Shown piece after piece: positions 42,634 through 51,282 of a stretch of DNA of 64,000 bases. The DNA lies in NCBI GenBank assembly GCA_046351555.1, contig JAXLYI010000003.1, forward strand, positions 434,001 to 498,000, in the 5' to 3' direction. Under the pieces are notes generated by a model, which worked only from the letters and a program-made list of their open reading frames with translations, ran no database searches and was not told the origin of the DNA. A program made the translations under genes and the position numbers. The stretch's first letter is position 1. Each line of letters starts with the position of its first letter. Origin of the DNA: CAISKJ01 sp046351555 (GTDB lineage: Bacteria > Myxococcota_A > Polyangia > Polyangiales > Ga0077539).

Positions 42634-45240
42634 CTACCGGGCGGGCGCCGTCAGCGCGCAGCGAAACCGTTCGGAAGGCTCCGCCCCGCTCCCGATGGGT
42701 CCGCCTTCGAGCGTACCTCCGACCGCCCACACCCTCGACGGCCCGTTCCCATCCGCGGCACGTACGCACGCACGGTCGCCATCGAACTCCAAGGTCACGA
42801 AGGCGTGGATAAACGAGGGCAGCGGGCCCTCCGATCGATCGACCCGCGCCTGCGCGGCGACGTGGAGCGCGTTGGTCGGTGGCGCGCCGACGCACACCGT
42901 GAAGCTCGGGTGGACGGGCAGCGTGACGGTCTCGCCGGGGAGGCGCTCGTCGGCGGGGACGAAGCGCGCGCGCCCCGGCTCGCGGTGCGCCCAGTGGACC
43001 GCGCCGTGGACGCCGCCGCGCTCGGCGAAGGTCACCTCCGTTGCGTCGTGGAGGACACGCCCGACCACGCCGCGCGGGCCGTCGTCGGCGACGAGGAGCC
43101 TCTCCTGCACGGTATGGATCGTCGCCTCTGCGTTGGCCGGGCGGAGCCGTTCCTGGGGATCGATCCAGCGCTCGGGCCTCCAACGGGTGACATCGGCGCA
43201 CGCCCCGGTCGGCCTCGCCCACACGTTGTCCACGCGGTCGAATCTGAACGACCGCCACCGTTCGAGCGCGGAGGGCGACGCGCGCCAGCCCTCTCCGCGT
43301 GGGACGCCGAACAGAAGGCGCGCGGTCTCCCGCACGAAGTCGACGTGGTCCCGGGTGAGCGACAGCACCGTAAGGCGCCCTTCGGCCTCCCCGTGACGCT
43401 CGACGCGCCAGGGCGACGCGCCATGAAATGCGCCTGCGCGTCGACCCCCGCCACTCGACGGACCACGCGCGCCCGCCGTGCCCACCGCGCCGTCTTGCGG
43501 CGTCGCCTCGCGGACCACCAGGCGAAGCTCGCCGGCGGGCGACACGGCCCGCTGCTCCGACGTGCCCGCCCGCGTCCACGGGGGCAGGTCGACGGCCCCC
43601 ATCTCGTGGCACTCGATCGGCGGCGCCTGCTCGGCCCACGGCGCGACCCACGGATCCGCGGGCGTTGGCCGCGGCGCGCTCGACTCGACCACGCGCGACC
43701 GCAGCCTCGCGGCGTCCCAGCCCTCGATCGTCACGCCGCCCACCGAGCACCCGCCCGCGTGGCAGGAGGCCCGCGCGCCGACGTACCCCGCGGGCGCGTG
43801 CGTCTCCACCTGCGCCCACCGCCGGCCGCCGTCCTGCGTGAGCCACACGCGGTCGACCCGCTCGCCGTACGCCATCCCGCGCTGATCGTCGTGGAACGCG
43901 ATGCGCGACGCCCCCTCGGGCAGCGTGAGTTCCTCGCGACCATCGAACGCGTCGCGGGTGAAGCGCCCGCGGTCGAGCATGAGCAGCGCGCCGTCGGGCG
44001 TGAACACACAGGTGTCGTCGTCGCACCCGCGATCGGGCGCCGGGCGGTCGTCGACAGCACCCGACGCGAGGTCGACGCGAACGGGCACGCGACGACCCTC
44101 ATCGTCCCGCCAGCCCCACGCGCGGTCGGCCGTGAGCCCCGCGAGCGCGGCCACACGCTGCGACAGAACCACCTCCCGCACGCGACCGCCCGCGCGACCG
44201 AGGCGCAGCCGCGGGGGTGCGTCGAAGCCGGTCGGCACGACGGAGGCCGCGACGGCGAGGTCGGCGCTGTACGCCTCGTAGCCGGCGAGGTCGCCGCCGT
44301 GGCGCGCGCGGGCGAGCGTCGCGAGGGTGACCGCGCCTGCGTGGAGGGCGCGCCGGGTTCCGTCCGGGGCAAGCTCGACGACGCCCTCAGGCTCGTCGAC
44401 GAGCGCGCCACCGTCGGGCAGGCGCGTGTAGCCCGTGCGCCAGAGGAAGCCCGGGTTGCGCTGCCGGAGCGCCCGCCGGATGCGACCCTCGACGGACGCG
44501 CGCTCGGCGTCGGTGAGCGTCACGGTGAGGGCCTCGGGCGAGCGCGGCGCGGGCGGACCGAGGCGCCCGTCGGGGAGGAAGGCCCGGGGCTCGCGGTCCA
44601 AGAGCGGCGCGAGGAAGAGGCCCTCCGCGTCGACCCGGAGCCCCGCGCGCGGCGCCGATGCGCCCGCATGCCGCCACGTCGCGCCACCGTCCGCGGTCGC
44701 GTAGACCTCGCCCGTCAGGAGGACGGCCGCGCCGCGGAGCGGTCCGTCGAACAGCGCGCTCGCCGCGGGCGCGGGCGGCTGCGAAGGCGTCGGCCCGAAG
44801 GCCCCGGCGCCGTCGCTGGTGAGCACCGCGCCGTCGGCGTCGACCGCCGTCGCGACGTGGCGCCCGCCGAGCGTCGTCGGCTCGTCGAGCGGAGGTAGCA
44901 CGCGGAGCGGGCCCGCGAACGTGTCGCTCCGCGCGGCGGCGCCGTCGGAGGCCGCGAACACCCAGCCCCGCTCGGCGCGGACGGCCCCGACGACGGGCTC
45001 GCGGAAGGCGTCGTCGCCGAGCGCCACGTCGTCGCCTGAGAGCTCCGCGCGGAGGCCACCCCAGACGACGCGGAGGGTCCCGTCGGAGGCGCGCTCCACG
45101 GCGCGGAGGGGCTGCGCGAGGTCGATGACGTCGATACGCGCGGCCGCATAGCGTGGGACGTCGGTACGCCGCTGCGTCGACGCGCACCCGAGGAGCGCGC
45201 ACGCCGCCAGCCACGGGGAAGGTCGGAGCGGCCCGCGCAT
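42634..45240 (-). CDS. Long lipoprotein with BNR/Asp-box-like beta-propeller repeats
   Basis: The 868-aa product has a lipoprotein signal (LAACALLGC). The first ~560 residues contain repeated short beta blades with Asp-box style motifs (VYATADGGATWRHAG and VWLTQDGGRRWAQV, S/T-x-D-x-G-x-x-W), with ~200-residue spacing, suggesting a beta-propeller glycan-binding or sialidase-like fold without clear catalytic residues. The C-terminal ~300 residues are beta-rich with several Trp and Cys. It is presumably an outer-membrane surface protein. The 34-bp gap to the YihY gene end (45275) suggests it is downstream of that operon. Confidence 0.65.
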   Translation of the reverse strand: MRGPLRPSPWLAACALLGCASTQRRTDVPRYAAARIDVIDLAQPLRAVERASDGTLRVVWGGLRAELSGDDVALGDDAFREPVVGAVRAERGWVFAASDGAAARSDTFAGPLRVLPPLDEPTTLGGRHVATAVDADGAVLTSDGAGAFGPTPSQPPAPAASALFDGPLRGAAVLLTGEVYATADGGATWRHAGASAPRAGLRVDAEGLFLAPLLDREPRAFLPDGRLGPPAPRSPEALTVTLTDAERASVEGRIRRALRQRNPGFLWRTGYTRLPDGGALVDEPEGVVELAPDGTRRALHAGAVTLATLARARHGGDLAGYEAYSADLAVAASVVPTGFDAPPRLRLGRAGGRVREVVLSQRVAALAGLTADRAWGWRDDEGRRVPVRVDLASGAVDDRPAPDRGCDDDTCVFTPDGALLMLDRGRFTRDAFDGREELTLPEGASRIAFHDDQRGMAYGERVDRVWLTQDGGRRWAQVETHAPAGYVGARASCHAGGCSVGGVTIEGWDAARLRSRVVESSAPRPTPADPWVAPWAEQAPPIECHEMGAVDLPPWTRAGTSEQRAVSPAGELRLVVREATPQDGAVGTAGARGPSSGGGRRAGAFHGASPWRVERHGEAEGRLTVLSLTRDHVDFVRETARLLFGVPRGEGWRASPSALERWRSFRFDRVDNVWARPTGACADVTRWRPERWIDPQERLRPANAEATIHTVQERLLVADDGPRGVVGRVLHDATEVTFAERGGVHGAVHWAHREPGRARFVPADERLPGETVTLPVHPSFTVCVGAPPTNALHVAAQARVDRSEGPLPSFIHAFVTLEFDGDRACVRAADGNGPSRVWAVGGTLEGGPIGSGAEPSERFRCALTAPAR

Positions 45241-45274
45241 GGCGCGAGTGTACGCCGTTGGGCGACCGCCCCGC

Positions 45275-46147
45275 TCACCCCCGCGCGACGATCCCGTCGC
45301 CCCGCAGGCGCGCGTGGACGCCGGTGAACGACGCCCCGAGGAAGAACACCTGCGCCGAGTAGTTGACCCACAGGAGCAGCATCACGAGCGACGAGGCCGC
45401 GCCGAAGAAGCTCTCGGTGGCCTTCCGCCCGACGTAGAGCCCCACCAGCGTCGCGCCGAGCGTGAAGAGCGCGGCCGTCACCAGGCCCCCGAGCGCCGCG
45501 TCGCGCGCCGACACCCGCACCTCCGGCAGCACCTTGAAGATCGCCGCGAAGAGCGCAGCCGTCACCACGAACGAGAACCCCGCCGACGCCGCGCGCCACA
45601 CCGCGGGGTGGTTCCCGAGCAGGTGGCCGGCCCAGGAGACGAAGCCGTTCCAGAGGACGAGGGCGACGAGGAGGAGGCCGACGAGGGCGACGAGCGCGAC
45701 GGCCACACCGCGACGGCGGAGCACCGTGAGGGCCTTGTGCTTCCACGCCTCGGGCGACTCCAGCGGCACGTCCCAGAGCATGTGGAGCGCGCGCTGGAGC
45801 TGCGTGAAGAGCCGCGTGGAGGCGTAGGCGAGCACCAGCACCTCCAGCGCCCAGGGCCGGTGCCGCGCGGCCCGCGTCGCCGACGTGAGCATCGCGCCGA
45901 GGGTGGCCGCGCCGCTCGACCCCACCCAGCGCGTGAGGTTGTCGATCAGCGCGCGGCGGGCCTCGGCCTCCCCCGTCGCGAGCCCGGCGAGCTGGACCGC
46001 GATCATGAACACCGGGATCACCGACAGCAGCGCGTAGAAGGCCACCGCGCCGCTCAAGAAGCGCGCGCCGCCGCGCGACCACACCCGCAGCGACTCGCGC
46101 ACCACCGCCCGGAGCGTCGGCCGCGCGCTCGCCTCGGGGGCGCTCAC
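45275..46147 (-). CDS. YihY/BrkB family inner membrane protein
   Basis: The 290-aa protein has six hydrophobic segments and YihY hallmarks: SGAVAFYALLSVIPVFMI at the N-terminus, LAYASTRLFTQLQRALHMLW, an ALHMLWDV motif and the C-terminal VNYSAQVFFLGASFTGV. The GTG start at 46147 overlaps the preceding stop (GTGA). The function is not established; members are sometimes annotated as RNase BN by error. As the last gene of a five-gene overlapping operon, it is probably co-translated with the upstream lipoprotein. Confidence 0.9.
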   Translation of the reverse strand: MSAPEASARPTLRAVVRESLRVWSRGGARFLSGAVAFYALLSVIPVFMIAVQLAGLATGEAEARRALIDNLTRWVGSSGAATLGAMLTSATRAARHRPWALEVLVLAYASTRLFTQLQRALHMLWDVPLESPEAWKHKALTVLRRRGVAVALVALVGLLLVALVLWNGFVSWAGHLLGNHPAVWRAASAGFSFVVTAALFAAIFKVLPEVRVSARDAALGGLVTAALFTLGATLVGLYVGRKATESFFGAASSLVMLLLWVNYSAQVFFLGASFTGVHARLRGDGIVARG

Positions 46148-47016
46148 GGGTTGACGAACACCGGCCGCGTGAGGAGCGACATCGCCGCGCTCACCTGCCG
46201 GCACCGCCCGTCGTCGCCCGGCGCGAGGTCGGCCGTCAGCCGGAGCGTCGTGCCCACCAGCGTCTGGAGCGCCGACGGGATCTCGAACGTGTTGACCTCG
46301 CGGGTGAACTCCTCGACCGAGATCCCGCCGCCGATGACGCCCTCGGCGCCGCCCTCGGTGAAGCGCAGCCGCATCCGCGCGCCGTAGAGGTTGAGCACGA
46401 AGCGCACGCCGAACACCGCCACCGGCAGCGGGATGTCGGTGCGGTCGATGGTGAGGACGCCGTTGCGCACGCGGCCGCGGGCGCGGGTGACGGGCTGGTC
46501 GCGCATCACGTCGAAGGTCTGGCCCGGGTCGACGAGCATGTCGCTGCCGACGAAGGGGACGCCGGCCACGCGGCGGAGCACGACGGTGACGTCGGGGTCG
46601 TCGCAGCGGCTGTCGAGGCCCTCGAAGGTGAGCGCCACGAGGAGCTGGCCGTTGTTGACCGCGCCCTGGATGGCGCCGTCGAGGGCGCCGGCGGTCATCG
46701 CGTCGACGGCGGGGATGAGCTGCGAGAGCTGGTTGTCGACGCCGCGCGTCCCGTCGGGCGAGGTGAAGTCCGCGCGGCCGCAGCCCGTGGTGCCGCCGCC
46801 GGTGGAGGCGGTGTCGTCGAGGTCGAAGCCGTCGGCGACGCCCGCGCGCATGGGGTCGGCGCGCACGAAGCTGAAGCGCGCGACGACGACCGAGCGCGAG
46901 TCCTTCGGGACGCCGCAGGTGAGCCCCGCGGGGGCCGCGGCGGGCGGGTCGACGTCGCTGCCGCAGCCGAGGGAGAGCGCGAGGAGCCCGAGGGCGAGCG
47001 GCGCGCGCGGGCTCAT
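46144..47016 (-). CDS. Lipoprotein, unknown beta-rich domain
   Basis: The 290-aa product starts at ATG47016, overlapping the DUF1552 stop by 4 nt. It has a lipobox-like signal (LLALSLGC) and a mature part rich in beta strands with alternating hydrophobics (SVVVARFSFVRAD, LVALTFEGLDS, FEIPSALQTLVGTTLRL) and scattered cysteines. It resembles no family I can name. The genomic neighbours (DUF1552, DUF1592, YihY) suggest an envelope or cytochrome-associated role. Confidence 0.6.
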   Translation of the reverse strand: MSPRAPLALGLLALSLGCGSDVDPPAAAPAGLTCGVPKDSRSVVVARFSFVRADPMRAGVADGFDLDDTASTGGGTTGCGRADFTSPDGTRGVDNQLSQLIPAVDAMTAGALDGAIQGAVNNGQLLVALTFEGLDSRCDDPDVTVVLRRVAGVPFVGSDMLVDPGQTFDVMRDQPVTRARGRVRNGVLTIDRTDIPLPVAVFGVRFVLNLYGARMRLRFTEGGAEGVIGGGISVEEFTREVNTFEIPSALQTLVGTTLRLTADLAPGDDGRCRQVSAAMSLLTRPVFVNP

Positions 47017-48320
47017 ACGGTGAGCCCCCCGAGGCCCTCGGTGACGCGCCCGTTGCCGACGCCGAACTCCGCCGCGCGCACGCCCATCATCTGGAGGATG
47101 CTGTAGCTGACCTTGCTGGCGTTCTCCCCGCGGGCGCGGAGGTGGACGCCGCGGCGGAGGCCGGCGCTGCGGCCGCCGGCGAGCATGATGGGGTAGTCGT
47201 CGAGCGAGTGCGTGCGCCCGAAGGAGCAGTCGCTCATGCAGAGGACAAGCGTGTGGTCGAGCAGCGTCCCGTCGCCCTCGGGCACGCGGTGGAGCCCGTC
47301 GAGGAAGCCCGCGAGGTCGGTCATGATGCGCTGGAGGATGGCGAACACCTGCGGCTGGTCGCCGGCCTCGTCGTGGGTGAGCTGGTGGTGCCCGGCGCGC
47401 GCGTTGGGGTAGAGCACGTTGCTCACCGACTCGCTGTAGAGGTGCGAGAACACCCGGGTGATGTCGCACGCGAGCGCCATGGTGATGAGCTCGCTCATCA
47501 GCCGCGAGCGCGTGGTCATGTCGGGCCGGCCGGCCATGTCGGGCACGCTCTCGGGCGGCATCTCGGGGCGGCGGCAGGCGGCGAGGTTGGGCGGGTTCTC
47601 CTCCAGGCGCTGGAGCTGCCGCTCGATGGTGCGCACGGCGTCGAGGTGCTGGTCGAGGCGGCGCTGGTCGTTGGCGCCGAGGCGTCCGCGGAGGGAAGTC
47701 CCCTGCGCGGTGACGGCGTCGAGCACCGAGCGCCGGAGCCCGAGGCGCGGGTCGGCGACGCCCATCTCGCCGGGCGCGCGGAAGCCCTCCCCGAAGAGCC
47801 GGTTGAAGAGCGCGCGGGGGTCGCTCTCGGCCGGGTTGCGCTGGCCGCCGTCGGCGTACGACACGCTCCCGTTGGTCTGCTGCACGGCCGTCTCGAGCGA
47901 GCGGAGGCGCGTCTCGCCGCCGACCACGCGCGCGATGAGCTGGTCGAGGGAGGGGCGCTGGTAGGCGCCGTTCACCATGTTGTCGCCGGAGAGGAAGCCC
48001 GCGGGCCCCGAGCCGTGCGGCACGGTGTTGAGCGTCGCCACGCGCGTGCCCGACACCACCGTGAGGTGCTCGCGCAGCGCGGCCAGCGGCATGAGGATCG
48101 GCGAGGGCTGCCACGACGCGCCCTCGGCCGCGGGCACCCAGCGGTCGGGCAGCACGCCGTTGCCCCAGAAGAAGACCCCGAAGCGCTGCGGGAACGAACC
48201 ACCACCGGCCCAGGCGGTGCCGTTGCGGTTCATCATCGCTTCGAGGGGCGGGAGGGCGATGGAGACGGCGGCCCCGCCGAGGAGGCCGCGCAGCACGGTG
48301 CGTCGGTCGAGGTATTTCAC
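47013..48320 (-). CDS. DUF1552 family protein (Tat-like signal)
   Basis: The 435-aa protein begins with a twin-arginine-like signal (YLDRRTVLRGLLGGAA), starting at GTG48320. It contains DUF1552 blocks: FGVFFWGNGVLPDRW, SGTRVATLNTVPHGSGPAGFLSG, ALACDITRVFSHLYSES and YSILQMMGVRAAEFG. DUF1552 proteins are frequently paired with DUF1592 cytochrome-like proteins in planctomycetes, Myxococcota and related phyla. The activity is unknown, but a structural relationship to sulfatase-like enzymes has been proposed for related families. It overlaps both neighbours by 4 nt. Confidence 0.85.
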   Translation of the reverse strand: MKYLDRRTVLRGLLGGAAVSIALPPLEAMMNRNGTAWAGGGSFPQRFGVFFWGNGVLPDRWVPAAEGASWQPSPILMPLAALREHLTVVSGTRVATLNTVPHGSGPAGFLSGDNMVNGAYQRPSLDQLIARVVGGETRLRSLETAVQQTNGSVSYADGGQRNPAESDPRALFNRLFGEGFRAPGEMGVADPRLGLRRSVLDAVTAQGTSLRGRLGANDQRRLDQHLDAVRTIERQLQRLEENPPNLAACRRPEMPPESVPDMAGRPDMTTRSRLMSELITMALACDITRVFSHLYSESVSNVLYPNARAGHHQLTHDEAGDQPQVFAILQRIMTDLAGFLDGLHRVPEGDGTLLDHTLVLCMSDCSFGRTHSLDDYPIMLAGGRSAGLRRGVHLRARGENASKVSYSILQMMGVRAAEFGVGNGRVTEGLGGLTV

Positions 48321-49984
48321 GGCGTCCCTCCGTCGGGGGTGGCGGCGGCCGGCGGCGCGGCGCGGCGGAAGTTGTCGCCGAGGGCCACCTCGCGCATCAG
48401 CGCGCGGAGCTGGTACCCGCTGGCGGCGAAGCGCTCCTGGAGGCGCTGGGTCTCCTCGCGCTGCGCGGCCGTCTCCACCTGGCCCCAGGCGTGGCGGTAG
48501 GCGCGCTTCACGATGCACTCGGGGAGCTGCCAGTGGTCGCGCACGATGGCCGCGAACTCGCCCGCGTCGCGGTACGAGCGCCCGTCGAGCGTGCCCGAGG
48601 CGTCGATGGCCGCGCCGTTGTCGGTGGCGCGGAAGCGGCCGATGCCGTCGAAGTGTTCGAAGGCGAGGCCCGGCGGGTCGATGAAGCTGTGGCAGCCGCG
48701 GCACGAGGCGACCTCGACGTGGGCCGCGAGGCGCTGGCGCAGCGTGCGGAGCTGCGTGGAGGGCGCGGGGATGGCGGTGTTGACGTTGACCGGCGGCATC
48801 GGGATGTCGTTGCAGAGCAGCGTCTCGCGGACGAAGCGCCCGCGGAGCGTGGGCGAGGTGGACACCGGGTGCGCCTCGAGCGCGAGGAAGGCCACCGAGC
48901 CGAGGAAGCCCCGCCGCGGCGTCGAGCCCGGCAGCGTCACCCGCTCGAACTGCGTCGCCGACGCCTCCCGCACCGGGAACTGGACCCCGTAGATCGCCGC
49001 CAGCCGGCGGTTCACGAACGTCTCCCGCGACGTGAAGAAGTCGCGGAAATCGCCGGGGCGGTCGAAGGTGATCGCCTCGGCGTTGCGCAGCACCTCCTCG
49101 CGCGCCGAGGCCCCGAGGTCGGCCGAGAAGCTCGGGAAGATGGTCGCGTCCTTCGAGAGCGAGTCGAGCTTGGCGAGCTGGAGCCAGTCGGTGACGAAGG
49201 CCCGCAGGCCCCGCCGCGCCTTCGGGGACGCGAGCATCCGGTCGACCTCGCGCTCGAGCCCCGCGGGCGTGTCGAGCGCGCCCGACTGGGCCGCGTCGAG
49301 CAGCGCGTCGTCGGGCGTCGAGTCCCAGAGGAAGAACGACAGCCGCGCGGCCAGCTCGTGGCCCGCGTAGCGCCGCTCGCCCGCGCGCCCCGCCGCGTCG
49401 GCGCCGAGCTCCGCGCGGAAGAGGAAGTCGGGCGCCTGGAGCAGCGCCGCGAGGCCGTACTCGGCGCCGCGGTGGAAGTCCATCAGCGTGGTGCCCGCGC
49501 GCGTGACCACCGCCGCGATGCGCCCCACCTCGTCCTCGGTGAGCGGCCGGCGCCACACGCGTCGGCCCGCCGCGCGGACGAAGCTCGCCGCGCACACCGC
49601 GTCGCCGGGGCCCGCGGGCGTGCACGGGACGGCGGCGGCGCGGCGCGCGGGGTCGCGCAGCACCTGCTCGGCGACGGCGTAGGCGGCGTCCTGGTACTGC
49701 TCGGTGCCGCGCGGGGAGATGGAGGTCTCCGAGGCGCCGACCGCGCGCGAGCCCTCGCGGTCGGTGTCGGGCTCGAGGGCGCGCGGCACGATCACCGCGT
49801 CGCCGAAGAGGTCGTGGAGCGCGTTGGCGTACTGCGACTGGGTCAGCCGGCGCAGCGTCACGGGCTCGGGGACGAACGCGGGCGGCGGCGGCGACTGCGC
49901 GTCGAGGCCCGCGTCGGCGGCGGGGGCGGGCTCGTCGCACCCGAGGGCGAGCGCGACGAGAGCGGCGGCGGCGAACCTTCTCAC
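48317..49984 (-). CDS. DUF1592 family protein (planctomycete-type PSD/haem-binding domains), lipoprotein
   Basis: The 555-aa product starts at GTG49984, overlapping the upstream stop (GTGA). It has a lipoprotein-like signal (ALVALALGC), then PSD-type blocks: TLRRLTQSQYANALHDLFG (N-terminal), YGLAALLQAPDFLFRAELG (DUF1592), GRFVRETLLCNDIPMPP and SCRGCHSFIDPPGLAFEHFD (DUF1588, with a CxxCH haem motif), then a C-terminal domain (QLPECIVKRAYRHAWG). These proteins are periplasmic or outer-membrane and can bind haem; their role is not clear. It is the second gene of the overlapping operon. Confidence 0.85.
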   Translation of the reverse strand: MRRFAAAALVALALGCDEPAPAADAGLDAQSPPPPAFVPEPVTLRRLTQSQYANALHDLFGDAVIVPRALEPDTDREGSRAVGASETSISPRGTEQYQDAAYAVAEQVLRDPARRAAAVPCTPAGPGDAVCAASFVRAAGRRVWRRPLTEDEVGRIAAVVTRAGTTLMDFHRGAEYGLAALLQAPDFLFRAELGADAAGRAGERRYAGHELAARLSFFLWDSTPDDALLDAAQSGALDTPAGLEREVDRMLASPKARRGLRAFVTDWLQLAKLDSLSKDATIFPSFSADLGASAREEVLRNAEAITFDRPGDFRDFFTSRETFVNRRLAAIYGVQFPVREASATQFERVTLPGSTPRRGFLGSVAFLALEAHPVSTSPTLRGRFVRETLLCNDIPMPPVNVNTAIPAPSTQLRTLRQRLAAHVEVASCRGCHSFIDPPGLAFEHFDGIGRFRATDNGAAIDASGTLDGRSYRDAGEFAAIVRDHWQLPECIVKRAYRHAWGQVETAAQREETQRLQERFAASGYQLRALMREVALGDNFRRAAPPAAATPDGGTP

Positions 49985-51201
49985 GGCGACCTCCTCCGAT
50001 ACGTGACCCGGTCGGAGAGCGGGATGGAGTTGTCGAGGACGCCGCGCACGGTGGCGTCGTCGTCGGAGAGCACGTGGCGTCGGGCGAAGGCGAGCGCCCA
50101 GGTGCTGACGATCGTATCCTGAAAGCTGTCGGGGATCTCGGGGCAGCCGCCGAGCGCGAAATACTGGTGGCAGCCGCCGCGCACGTCGATCCAGGTGACG
50201 TCGACCGGCGCGGTGGTCATGAACTGCGCGTCGGCCCCCACCGGGTCGGCCGTCCCGCTCATCGAGAGGATCGGGATGGTGACGGTGCGGTGCCCGTCGG
50301 GGCCGAAGAGCCCGCGGTCGATCGAGCCCGCCATCGGGATGGCCGCGACCACGCGCGGGTCGCGCCCGCCGCCGCGCAGCACCTCGAGGTCGGCGTCGAC
50401 GCACGACACGTCGGGCGTGCAGCGCGTCCGGGCGAGCGCGAGGTTGTAGGTGGCGCCGCCCACCGACCAGATGGTGTGCGTCCCGAACGAGTGCCCCGAG
50501 AGCACCACGCGTCGCGTGTCGCAGCGGCCCGCGAGGGGGTCGCCGGCGGGGAGCGCGGCGACGTGGTCGAGGGCGGCGCGGACGTCCTGCGCGCGCAGGT
50601 GGTAGATGTCGAAGTGGCGCGGCATCGGCGTGTCGGAGAGCGTGTTGCCGACGTGCTCGGGCGCGACCGACACCCACCCGTGGGTCGCGAAGTACCGCAT
50701 GAGGAAGTGGCTCGTCCCGGGGAACCCCCGGTCGCCGTGCGAGTACACCTGCACGGGGTACATCGCGCCGTGCGCGGGGGGCGCCGGCGGCGCGTCGCTG
50801 ATGGCCTCGGCGTCGCGGAAGAGGCGCTGGTAGGTCGGGTGCGGCCCGTCGATCGCGAAGGTCGGGTACCACACGTGGACGGGGATGGTGCGCGGCGCCG
50901 TCACCCCGCCGCGCGGGGTATACGTCACCGAGAGGACGCGGTGGCCGACGTGGAAGGGCCCGCGCTGCCGCACGTCCCAGGCGCGCGGGTCGCCGATGGT
51001 GGGCACGTCGGCGGGGAGCACCACGCCGCTCTCGGGCGCGCTCACGTCGGGCGTCGCCGTGTCGGGGGCCGGCGCGTCGAGCGTGGCGTCGGGAGCGACC
51101 GCGTCGGGCGCGACGTCGGGAGCAACCGCGTCGGGCGGCGCGGCGGGCGACTCCGTGCACGCGACGGCGAGCGAGAGCCACAGGGGGAGCGTCCGTCTCA
51201 T
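49981..51201 (-). CDS. Alpha/beta hydrolase lipoprotein, first gene of the overlapping operon
   Basis: The 406-aa product starts at ATG51201 (another in-frame ATG at 51240 would disrupt the signal). It has a lipoprotein-like signal (LPLWLSLAVAC) and an Asp/Pro/Ala-rich linker. It contains an alpha/beta hydrolase core with oxyanion and nucleophile motifs VYSHGDRGFPG and VVLSGHSFGTHT (Ser in GHSFG), an acid residue in LSMSGTADPVG, and a His in GGCHQYFALG, giving a possible Ser-Asp-His triad. The closest impression is PAF-acetylhydrolase or dienelactone-type esterases. Its GTGA overlap leads directly into DUF1592. It is probably the promoter-proximal gene of a five-gene unit ending at 45275. Confidence 0.75.
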   Translation of the reverse strand: MRRTLPLWLSLAVACTESPAAPPDAVAPDVAPDAVAPDATLDAPAPDTATPDVSAPESGVVLPADVPTIGDPRAWDVRQRGPFHVGHRVLSVTYTPRGGVTAPRTIPVHVWYPTFAIDGPHPTYQRLFRDAEAISDAPPAPPAHGAMYPVQVYSHGDRGFPGTSHFLMRYFATHGWVSVAPEHVGNTLSDTPMPRHFDIYHLRAQDVRAALDHVAALPAGDPLAGRCDTRRVVLSGHSFGTHTIWSVGGATYNLALARTRCTPDVSCVDADLEVLRGGGRDPRVVAAIPMAGSIDRGLFGPDGHRTVTIPILSMSGTADPVGADAQFMTTAPVDVTWIDVRGGCHQYFALGGCPEIPDSFQDTIVSTWALAFARRHVLSDDDATVRGVLDNSIPLSDRVTYRRRSP

Positions 51202-51282
51202 CGCGCGGAGTGTCTCACGCAATGAGGGGGCGCGGGTCAAGGGGAGCGGCCGTGTCGCCGGCGCCGCACCCGGCGGGGACCT

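Noticed and set aside
48321..49940. Possible N-terminal extension of the DUF1552 protein on the minus strand
   Set aside because: The extension is a shadow frame of the DUF1592 gene, while GTG48320 gives the Tat-like signal and a 4-nt overlap.
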